Positions 1-4,627 of a stretch of DNA of 9,405 nt are shown piece by piece (positions within the stretch are counted from its first letter, which is position 1; the number at the start of each line of letters is the position of its first letter). This stretch comes from Anaerolineales bacterium (GTDB taxonomy: Bacteria > Chloroflexota > Anaerolineae > Anaerolineales > DRMV01), in the NCBI GenBank assembly GCA_026991215.1, contig JALXBY010000003.1, positions 1 through 9,405 on the forward strand, in the 5' to 3' direction. The notes under the pieces were generated by a model. It was not told the DNA's origin, searched no databases, and saw nothing but the letters and a program-made list of their open reading frames with translations. The translations under genes and the position numbers were made by a program.

Positions 1-1311
1 TTCGTCTTCCCCTACCGTCGTGCGCCGCGGATACCGGGCGGTGCGCAACGGGCCCGGTTGTATGCCAGGTATCAGAAAGACGGCAAGCCGGAACAAATTA
101 CCCTGGGCTGGGCGCCGGATTTGGTGGTGGACGGCGTCCGTTACAACGTGGTGGGCTACAGGGACACCACCGCGTCCGAGGATAACCTCAACGAGCCCAT
201 GCTGGCCTTCGACAAGCAGGGCCGGGTGGTGCGGGACGTGATGGTCATGCACAAACTGACCGCCTGCCTCTTCCTGGCCGAAGGCGTGGTGCTGGGCCGG
301 GGCTATGTGAAATTGCGGGAAGAGGCCTACCCTTCGGCCAAATGGATGGTCCGCACCCTGAAAAAGGGCCTGGCCGATTACGACCGGCTCATGGCCCCCC
401 TGAAAGCCCTGGCCGACCCCAACGAACCCGAACCCCGGCTCCGCCCTGAGGACTATCGCACCCGGCCCAAGCCCGGACGCATCCGGGAGAACATCGAACG
501 GGTGCGCCGGGCCCTGGAGATTTTGTTGGAATTCTATCAGATCATGATGCAAGATATGGAGGCCATGGGAAAGTGGGAACGGGCTCAGGGGTACAAACGG
601 CTGCGGCGGGAAATCCATTATGAAGACGTGCTTGATCTAACCCGCCGGTTGAAGGGGGTGCCTTTCATACGGGAACATCAACTGGAAATTCGTATGGGCT
701 GGCTGGCGTATCGGCTATTATTGAATTACGTTCGTGACCAGTATGCCGGCCCACGAAAAGACAGGCAACGGGTGATGGCCCTTTTTGCAGCTTTACACCA
801 GGCCACTCGCGAAGTGCGCGAGGTCATCGAACTTCCCAAGGAATGGCCGCATCCGCTGTTTCGCTGGATGAAGGACGAGGAGGTGGCCTGCTGGCGGGAC
901 CGGCTGGCCTGGTACGACCGGGTGGAAGGCTGGCGGGCCGAAGGGTTGACGGGCCTGGCCCTGGAGCGGAAGAAACTGCAATGGCAACTGGAGCAGGAAG
1001 GCCTGGAACTGACGCCGCAGGGTCGCAAGCGCCTGCAGAAAAAAGGCCTGCTTCCCGGCGACCCCTCCCTGGAGGCGCAAAGCACCCTTATCAGCGACGA
1101 ACGAAAAAGGGACATCATCCAGACTTTGAAGGATTTGAAAGGGAGGTACACCTGGCTGATCGTCCTGGGGTTTATCGTGACCGTGCTGGGGACGCTGGAA
1201 CTGCTGGAAGGCCGCACACGGGATGTGCGTGTGGTCCTCAAAGGCCTGTTCGCAATCTTTGCCGGTTGGGCCGCAAACCAGGCCACGAACCGGAAGGCGC
1301 GTCGTCGATGA
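1..1311 (+). CDS. Uncharacterised protein with two C-terminal membrane segments (5' end outside window)
   Basis: I do not recognise this protein. The frame is open from the first base, so the gene most likely begins upstream. A TTG at 58 is a possible internal start but has no clear ribosome-binding site. The visible 436 residues are mostly soluble, charged and probably helical, rich in Arg, Glu and Trp, with a segment reading FYQIMMQDMEAMGKWERAQG near the middle. Near the C-terminus are two hydrophobic stretches: TWLIVLGFIVTVLGTLELL (about 1153-1209) and VVLKGLFAIFAGWAA (about 1231-1275). They are separated by a short charged loop and followed by a basic tail, NRKARRR. This suggests a cytoplasmic body anchored by a terminal hairpin. 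The stop codon overlaps the start of the next small membrane gene, so the two are probably co-translated. No catalytic motif is evident and no function is proposed. The reading frame is well supported by its length and by codon use like its neighbours. Confidence 0.8.
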   Translation, partial: FVFPYRRAPRIPGGAQRARLYARYQKDGKPEQITLGWAPDLVVDGVRYNVVGYRDTTASEDNLNEPMLAFDKQGRVVRDVMVMHKLTACLFLAEGVVLGRGYVKLREEAYPSAKWMVRTLKKGLADYDRLMAPLKALADPNEPEPRLRPEDYRTRPKPGRIRENIERVRRALEILLEFYQIMMQDMEAMGKWERAQGYKRLRREIHYEDVLDLTRRLKGVPFIREHQLEIRMGWLAYRLLLNYVRDQYAGPRKDRQRVMALFAALHQATREVREVIELPKEWPHPLFRWMKDEEVACWRDRLAWYDRVEGWRAEGLTGLALERKKLQWQLEQEGLELTPQGRKRLQKKGLLPGDPSLEAQSTLISDERKRDIIQTLKDLKGRYTWLIVLGFIVTVLGTLELLEGRTRDVRVVLKGLFAIFAGWAANQATNRKARRR

Positions 1312-1463
1312 ACATGTATGGTGTGGTGGTCGGTCTTGGCCTGTTGAACATGTTGCTGGCCCTATGGTCCCGGCGGCAGGGGTCCCCGTACAGGCGGCGT
1401 CGCTTGTTCCTTGGCCTGCTGGTGACCCTGGGCGGGCTGTATTTGCTCTGGACGGCGTGGTAG
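1308..1463 (+). CDS. Small two-helix membrane protein, 51 aa
   Basis: The ATG at 1308 overlaps the TGA of the upstream gene as ATGA, a usual sign of translational coupling. A GGAAGG about ten bases before it can serve as ribosome-binding site. The product starts MNMYGVVVGLGLLNMLLALW, a first hydrophobic segment, followed by a strongly basic loop (SRRQGSPYRRRRL). A second hydrophobic segment (FLGLLVTLGGLYLLWTAW) reaches the C-terminus. The positive-inside rule would place the loop in the cytoplasm with both ends outside. The frame extends further upstream inside the previous gene, but that longer version is only a shadow of it. The function is unknown. Because the partner also ends in a membrane hairpin, the two proteins may form a complex, which is inference from coupling alone. 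Confidence 0.65.
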   Translation: MNMYGVVVGLGLLNMLLALWSRRQGSPYRRRRLFLGLLVTLGGLYLLWTAW

Positions 1464-1747
1464 GCGTGGGGTTCCACATTGATACTGTGGACCTATATAG
1501 GAGCACAGCCACCAGGCATCAATTTTTCAGTAAAGCAAAAGCCCACGCCCACGTCTGGTTGCTTGCCCAAACAGCACGCGTTTTTCATAATCGAACAAAA
1601 ACGGCAAAAGCCATCGCATTTTCTCACGGAGCCACAGAGGACACAGAGAAAATTTTGGGCTTTTCCAGCGAATACTCCGTGTTCTCCGTGGCTCTGTGTG
1701 AGAATATGTCAGAATACGAAAAAGGCCTGCCCTGATCCCACCGCATC
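1464..1747. other. Non-coding spacer of lower GC between the membrane gene pair and the tRNA cluster
   Basis: This spacer is visibly richer in A and T than the flanking genes. It contains a short hairpin just after the upstream stop codon (TCCACA...TGTGGA, about 1473-1490), a ten-base palindrome CCTATATAGG at 1491-1500, and CGTTTTT/AAAAACG arms at 1579-1585 and 1597-1603. It also contains the palindromic repeat listed separately. None of the hairpins near the stop has a good U-run, so I do not call a terminator there. The open frames on both strands are short, run through the repeat or the tRNA, and lack ribosome-binding sites, so I see no gene. Confidence 0.6.
1617..1708. repeat. Imperfect palindromic intergenic repeat
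   Basis: The left arm begins CATTTTCTCACGGAGCCA and continues to 1648. The right arm runs from 1675 to 1708, and its reverse complement begins CATATTCTCACACAGAGCC. The arms match over most of about 30 bases, with a two-base insertion and several substitutions, and enclose an A/T-rich centre of about 26 bases. Each arm is built of repeated ACAGAG/ACGGAG-like words. Similar 'cacggagccacagaggacacagag' palindromes are, from my memory, scattered in intergenic regions of many unrelated bacterial genomes. No coding sequence or target-site duplication is evident, so this is either a non-autonomous mobile repeat or a structured intergenic element. Confidence 0.75.
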
Positions 1748-1776
1748 TTGACATAGGGGGAGCGGGCATATAGAAT
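1748..1776 (+). promoter_or_regulatory. Sigma-70-type promoter for the tRNA-Ala genes
   Basis: A perfect -35 box TTGACA (1748-1753) is followed after exactly 17 bases by TAGAAT (1771-1776), one mismatch from the -10 consensus. Transcription would begin near 1783, about six bases before the first tRNA-Ala. It is the clearest promoter in the window, fitting a highly expressed stable RNA. Confidence 0.85.
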
Positions 1777-1788
1777 GGGGGCGCATGT

Positions 1789-1861
1789 GGGCCCGTGGCG
1801 CAGTTGGGAGCGCGCCTCAATGGCATTGAGGAGGTCGCGGGTTCAAGTCCCGCCGGGTCCA
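1789..1861 (+). tRNA. tRNA-Ala, anticodon GGC
   Basis: A complete 73-base cloverleaf. The acceptor GGGCCCG pairs with CGGGTCC and includes the G3:U70 wobble pair that marks alanine tRNAs. The D stem is GCGC/GCGC. The anticodon stem CCTCA/TGAGG closes the loop ATGGCAT, giving anticodon GGC, which reads GCC and GCU. The T arm is GCGGG-TTCAAGT-CCCGC, followed by discriminator A. No CCA end is encoded; the bases after the discriminator are CCT. It lies just after the promoter at 1748-1776 and is the first of two near-identical tRNA-Ala genes. Confidence 0.97.
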
Positions 1862-1864
1862 CCT

Positions 1865-1947
1865 GCCCCGCCCGGAGCCTGCGCCCGAAAAGGGCCCCGT
1901 AAGGGATAGAAGTATGACTAAGGTCTAAGGCCAGGGCGGGGCTTTTT
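1865..1947 (+). terminator. Possible terminator or processing hairpin between the two tRNA-Ala genes
   Basis: GCCCCGCCC (1865-1873) is perfectly complementary to GGGCGGGGC (1934-1942), and five T follow (1943-1947). The enclosed 60 bases contain a smaller hairpin, GCCC-GAAAA-GGGC (1883-1895). The long loop makes it a poor classical terminator. I see no convincing promoter between it and the second tRNA-Ala, so it may act as a partial terminator or as a boundary for tRNA trimming in a joint transcript. Confidence 0.4.
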
Positions 1948-1955
1948 CAAATCAC

Positions 1956-2028
1956 GGGCCCGTAGCGCAGTTGGGAGCGCGCCGCAATCGCACTGCGGAG
2001 GTCGCGGGTTCAAGTCCCGCCGGGTCCA
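1956..2028 (+). tRNA. tRNA-Ala, anticodon CGC
   Basis: A complete 73-base cloverleaf. The acceptor GGGCCCG/CGGGTCC again has G3:U70, the D stem is GCGC/GCGC, and the anticodon stem CCGCA/TGCGG closes loop ATCGCAC, giving anticodon CGC for GCG codons. T arm and discriminator A are identical to the preceding tRNA-Ala. The two genes differ at only five positions: one after the acceptor and four in the anticodon arm, two of which form a compensated stem pair (T-A to G-C). CCA is not encoded. Probably co-transcribed with the upstream tRNA. Confidence 0.97.
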
Positions 2029-2030
2029 TG

Positions 2031-2062
2031 GCCCAACCAGGAAAGGTTGGGCTTCTCGTTTT
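2031..2062 (+). terminator. Intrinsic terminator of the tRNA-Ala unit
   Basis: A perfect eight-base-pair stem, GCCCAACC (2031-2038) with GGTTGGGC (2045-2052), closes a six-base loop and is followed by the T-rich run TTCTCGTTTT. It begins two bases after the second tRNA-Ala and would end the transcript from the promoter at 1748. Confidence 0.8.
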
Positions 2063-2118
2063 CTTGGGCAGCCTTTGCTCGCGCACGCCGACCAAAGCCC
2101 ACCAGCTTCCCCCTGCGG

Positions 2119-2124
2119 TATAAT
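2119..2124 (+). promoter_or_regulatory. -10 box for tRNA-Arg
   Basis: A perfect TATAAT lies 12 bases before the tRNA-Arg gene, placing the start of transcription a few bases ahead of it. No recognisable -35 box is found at 16-19 bases upstream. A weak hairpin (TGGG..CTTTG / CAAAGCCCA, 2065-2101) occupies that region instead. Confidence 0.65.
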
Positions 2125-2136
2125 AAACAACGTCCT

Positions 2137-2210
2137 GCCCCAGTAGCTCAACCGGACAGAGCGGCGGCCTTCTAAGCCGCGGGTTGCAGGTTCGAGTCCT
2201 GCCTGGGGCG
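2137..2210 (+). tRNA. tRNA-Arg, anticodon TCT
   Basis: A complete 74-base cloverleaf: acceptor GCCCCAG/CTGGGGC, D stem GCTC/GAGC, anticodon stem GCGGC/GCCGC around loop CTTCTAA (anticodon TCT, reading AGA and AGG), T arm GCAGG-TTCGAGT-CCTGC, discriminator G. CCA is not encoded. It has its own -10 box and terminator, so it is a single-gene unit separate from the alanine tRNAs. Confidence 0.97.
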
Positions 2211-2213
2211 CAC

Positions 2214-2233
2214 GGGCCGTGCGGCCCTTTTTT
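2214..2233 (+). terminator. Intrinsic terminator after tRNA-Arg
   Basis: A five-base-pair GC stem, GGGCC (2214-2218) with GGCCC (2223-2227), closes a GTGC loop and is followed by six T. It sits four bases after the tRNA end and 33 bases before the next start codon, so any read-through transcript serving the dehydrogenase gene must pass it. Confidence 0.8.
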
Positions 2234-2266
2234 GTTGCCACCCTACGGAAACCTGGGAGGTTGAAG

Positions 2267-3250
2267 ATGCCCACCGTGCTGGTCAGCGCGCCCTATCTGC
2301 GCCGGGTCTGGGACCGAGTACAACCCATCTTCGACGATTTCGGCGTGGAGGCCCTGCTCCCCCCGGTAAATGAACGTCTGGAGGAAGCCGACCTGCTGGC
2401 CCTGGCCGGCCGTTTCGACGCGGCCCTGTGCGGCGACGACCGCTTCACCGCGCGCGTGCTGGAGGCCTGCGCACCCCGGCTCAAGGTCATCGCCAAATGG
2501 GGCACCGGCATCGATTCCATCGACCAGGAGGCCGCGGCCCGGTTGGGCATCCGCATCCTCAACACGCCCAACGCGTTCACCGAACCCGTGGCCGATACCG
2601 TGATGGCCTACATCCTGGCCTTTGCCCGCCGCATCCTGGAACTGGACGCCAACATGAAGGCCGGACGCTGGGAAAAGGTCCGTGCCCGCGCGCTCAACGA
2701 ACTGACCCTGGGGGTGGTCGGCGTGGGGAACATCGGCCGGGCCGTGCTGCGCCGGGCTAAGGCCTTTGGCATGCGTCTTTTGGGGAACGACATCCGGCCC
2801 ATCGACCCCGCGTTCGTGCAGGAAGTCGGCGTGGCCATGGTGCCCCTGGAGCAGTTGCTGCGCGAGGCGGATTTCGTGAGCCTCAACTGCGACCTGAACC
2901 CCACCAGCTACCACCTCATCAATCGGGAACGGCTGGCCCTGATGAAGCCCACCGCGGTGCTCATCAACACCGCCCGTGGCCCGGTGGTGGACGAAGCCGC
3001 GTTGATCGAGGCCTTGCAGCAGGGCCGGCTGGCCGGTGCAGCCCTGGACGTGTTCGAGCACGAACCCCTGCCCGCAGATAGCCCCTTGCGGCGGATGCCC
3101 AACGTGCTCCTCAGCCCCCACAACGCGAACGCCAGCCCCAAGGCCTGGGAACGGGTGCACTGGAACACCCTGCACATGCTGTGGGACGCGCTGGGCCTTT
3201 CCACCGAACGGTTGCGGACCTGGCAACAACGGGTGCGGCTGGAAGCGTGA
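2267..3250 (+). CDS. D-isomer-specific 2-hydroxyacid dehydrogenase (phosphoglycerate dehydrogenase-like)
   Basis: This 327-residue cytoplasmic enzyme belongs to the NAD-dependent D-2-hydroxyacid dehydrogenase family, which interconverts 2-hydroxy acids and 2-keto acids. The N-terminal substrate domain (about 1-100) includes WGTGIDSID at 78-86. The nucleotide-binding domain starts near 148 with the dinucleotide fingerprint GVGNIG at 152-157. The acidic residue after the second strand is probably D175 in LLGND, which favours NAD over NADP. The catalytic triad is visible as R237 in NTARGPVVDE, E266 in DVFEHEP and H285 in SPHNA, with spacing close to that of SerA. It lacks the C-terminal ACT regulatory domain of long SerA enzymes. 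The ATG at 2267 is chosen over the upstream GTG at 2219 because GGGAGG lies seven bases before it and the protein then begins at the first beta strand. The true substrate (3-phosphoglycerate, glyoxylate or another keto acid) cannot be told from the sequence. It is convergent with rplKA. Confidence 0.93.
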   Translation: MPTVLVSAPYLRRVWDRVQPIFDDFGVEALLPPVNERLEEADLLALAGRFDAALCGDDRFTARVLEACAPRLKVIAKWGTGIDSIDQEAAARLGIRILNTPNAFTEPVADTVMAYILAFARRILELDANMKAGRWEKVRARALNELTLGVVGVGNIGRAVLRRAKAFGMRLLGNDIRPIDPAFVQEVGVAMVPLEQLLREADFVSLNCDLNPTSYHLINRERLALMKPTAVLINTARGPVVDEAALIEALQQGRLAGAALDVFEHEPLPADSPLRRMPNVLLSPHNANASPKAWERVHWNTLHMLWDALGLSTERLRTWQQRVRLEA

Positions 3251-3288
3251 GGGCGCTGCCCGCCCCACTTTTCCCCACAACCTGAAGG

Positions 3289-3325
3289 AAAAAACAAGGC
3301 GGCCCGCCGCGCGGCAGGCCGCCTT
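3289..3325 (-). terminator. Intrinsic terminator of the rplK-rplA unit
   Basis: AAGGCGGCC (3296-3304) and GGCCGCCTT (3317-3325) form a nine-base-pair stem whose loop (CGCCGCGCGGCA) is itself complementary. Read on the minus strand the stem is followed by TTGTTTTTT, a good U-run. On the plus strand the following CGCGTTCC is poor, so it mainly ends the ribosomal transcript, 24 bases after rplA. Its stem may still help to stop the convergent dehydrogenase transcript. Confidence 0.88.
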
Positions 3326-3348
3326 CGCGTTCCCCATGGGCCGGGGGG

Positions 3349-4065
3349 TCATTCCATGCGCATGGTCATGGCTTCCCGCACGTTGACCTTGACCCCAGGC
3401 CCCATGGTAGGCGCCAGCACGATGCGGTGGATGTAGGGGCCTTTGAGGTCTTCGGGCTTGGCCTTCTTGAGCGCGTCTACCACGGTGAGGAAGTTCTCCA
3501 GGAGTTGGTCCTCGCTGAAGGAGACCTTGCCGATGGGCACGTGGATGTTGCCGCCCCGGTCCAGACGGTATTCCACCCGGCCGGCCTTGGCCTCGCGAAT
3601 CACCCGGGGCAGGTCTTCGGGGGAAACCACGGTGCCCGTCTTGGGACTGGGCATCAGCCCCCGGGGACCCAGGATGCGGCCCAGACGACCCACCTTGGGC
3701 ATCATGTCCCGGGTGGCGATGGCCACGTCGAAGTCCAGCCAGCCGTTGCGGATTTTGTCGAACCACTCGTCGCTGTCGGCCACGTAGTCGGCCCCGGCCT
3801 GCCGCGCGATTTCGGCCGCCTCACCCTGGGCGAACACCAGGACCTTGACCGGCCGGCCGGTGCCATGGGGCAGCACCACCGAACCGCGGATTTGATGCTC
3901 GGCCCGGCGGGGGTCCAAGCCCATGCGAAAGTGGGCTTCCACCGTGCCGTCGAAGTTGGTGTAGGAGACTTCCTTGACCAGACGGATGGCGTCCCGCACG
4001 GAGTATTCCTTCTGGCGGTCCACCTTCTTCAGGGCCTCCAGGTACTTCTTCCCTCGCTTGGGCAT
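3349..4065 (-). CDS. rplA: 50S ribosomal protein L1
   Basis: A full-length L1 of 238 residues (the E. coli protein has 234). L1 binds 23S rRNA at the mobile L1 stalk beside the E site and helps release deacylated tRNA. The usual start (MPKRGKKYLEALKKVD) is present. The L1 signature region GRLGRILGPRGLMPSPKTGT lies at 126-145, and the RNA-binding domain residues FDGTVEAHFRMGLDPR at 38-53 are intact. It ends with the usual MGPGVKVNV (221-229) and a short tail. The start codon has an excellent ribosome-binding site, AAGGAGGTG, five bases upstream. It follows rplK after 43 bases and is the last gene before a terminator. L1 is also the likely repressor of this two-gene unit through the site ahead of rplK. 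Unlike in many bacteria, rplJ and rplL do not follow. Confidence 0.98.
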   Translation of the reverse strand: MPKRGKKYLEALKKVDRQKEYSVRDAIRLVKEVSYTNFDGTVEAHFRMGLDPRRAEHQIRGSVVLPHGTGRPVKVLVFAQGEAAEIARQAGADYVADSDEWFDKIRNGWLDFDVAIATRDMMPKVGRLGRILGPRGLMPSPKTGTVVSPEDLPRVIREAKAGRVEYRLDRGGNIHVPIGKVSFSEDQLLENFLTVVDALKKAKPEDLKGPYIHRIVLAPTMGPGVKVNVREAMTMRME

Positions 4066-4108
4066 GGTGCACCTCCTTGTGGTTCAAACGGGCCAGGGGC
4101 CCTCCCAC

Positions 4109-4534
4109 TCAGTCCTCGACGATTTCGATGCCCATGTTGCGGGCCGTGCCTTCGATCTGCCGCATGATGGCTTCGATGTCGTCGGTGTTCATGTCGGGCT
4201 TCTTGATTTCCGCGATTTCCCGCAGTTGCTTGCGGGTAATCTTGCCCACCTTTTCCTTGGGTGGATTGGATGCGCCCTTTTCCACGCCCGCGGCCCGCTT
4301 GAGCAGGAAGGACGTGGGCGGCGTCTTGAGTTCCATGGTGTAGGAACCGTCGGTGTACACGGTCACCACCACGGGGATGATCATGCCGATTTTGTCCCTG
4401 GTCCGCGCGTTGTAGTCCTTGCAGAACAGGGCCACGTTTACCCCGTGGGGGGCCAGCGCCGGACCCACCGGCGGTGCGGGCGTGGCTTTTCCGGCTTCCA
4501 GTTGCAGTTGCACCACGGCCTTGACCTTCTTCAT
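4109..4534 (-). CDS. rplK: 50S ribosomal protein L11
   Basis: A full-length L11 of 141 residues, the standard size. L11 binds the GTPase-associated region of 23S rRNA and supports factor-dependent GTP hydrolysis on the ribosome; in many bacteria it also enables RelA activation. The N-terminal domain carries LQLEAGKATPAPPVGPALAPHGVN (10-33) with the conserved proline helix. KTPPTSFLLKRAAG (70-83) leads into the RNA-binding C-terminal domain, which ends in TARNMGIEIVED. The start at 4534 is chosen because AAAGGAGG lies six bases upstream and the protein then begins at the conserved MKKVKAVVQLQ; the longer frame reading upstream crosses the promoter and leader. It is the first gene of an rplK-rplA unit. 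nusG and secE, its usual upstream neighbours, are absent here; the upstream gene encodes a surface protein. Confidence 0.98.
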   Translation of the reverse strand: MKKVKAVVQLQLEAGKATPAPPVGPALAPHGVNVALFCKDYNARTRDKIGMIIPVVVTVYTDGSYTMELKTPPTSFLLKRAAGVEKGASNPPKEKVGKITRKQLREIAEIKKPDMNTDDIEAIMRQIEGTARNMGIEIVED

Positions 4535-4548
4535 ACGCGCCTCCTTTC

Positions 4549-4578
4549 GGTGGTCTTGCGGGAGTGCACCCTCCCACC
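4549..4578 (-). promoter_or_regulatory. Putative L1-binding autoregulatory site in the rplK leader (23S rRNA mimic)
   Basis: Read on the minus strand, the element starts GGTGGGAGGGTGCACTCCCG and ends CAAGACCACC. Outer arms GGTGG/CCACC (4574-4578 and 4549-4553) form a helix. An inner GAG/CTC helix closes a six-base loop, and eight bases (CCGCAAGA) form an asymmetric internal loop on the 3' side. The strings GGTGGGAG and ACCACC also bound the L1-binding helix in 23S rRNA (in E. coli GGTGGGAG...ATACCACC, from memory). L1 repression by such mimicry is established for L11-L1 operons. Here the last C lies only one base from the rplK ribosome-binding site, so bound L1 should block initiation. Confidence 0.78.
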
Positions 4579-4591
4579 GAAGCCGGGCAGC

Positions 4592-4620
4592 ATTGTAGCA
4601 CGGGGGCAGGGGCAGCACAA
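4592..4620 (-). promoter_or_regulatory. Promoter for rplK-rplA
   Basis: On the minus strand TTGTGC (4620-4615) is followed after 17 bases by TACAAT (4597-4592), a -10 box with one mismatch. The -35 box matches only in its TTG. Transcription would begin near 4585, so the mRNA would start about seven bases before the putative L1 site. The boxes lie just past the stop codon of the upstream surface-protein gene, making rplKA its own transcription unit. Confidence 0.65.
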
Positions 4621-4627
4621 GGCCGGG

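Noticed and set aside
843..1307. Upstream extension of the 51-aa gene inside the preceding gene
   Set aside because: It lies in a shifted frame of a convincing coding region, has low-complexity Gly/Arg/Ala composition and no ribosome-binding site. Only the part from 1308 is credible.
1464..1747. Remnant of an insertion sequence
   Set aside because: The low GC content and palindrome raised the idea, but no transposase fragment or target-site duplication can be seen.
1527..1862. Minus-strand frame starting MDPAGLEPATSS
   Set aside because: This peptide is the well-known antisense translation of a tRNA 3' half and the frame continues through the palindromic repeat. It is not a gene.
2243..3766. 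Long minus-strand open frame of about 507 codons
   Set aside because: It runs antisense to the dehydrogenase and across the terminator into rplA. Its Gly/His/Gln-rich composition is typical of a GC-rich shadow frame.
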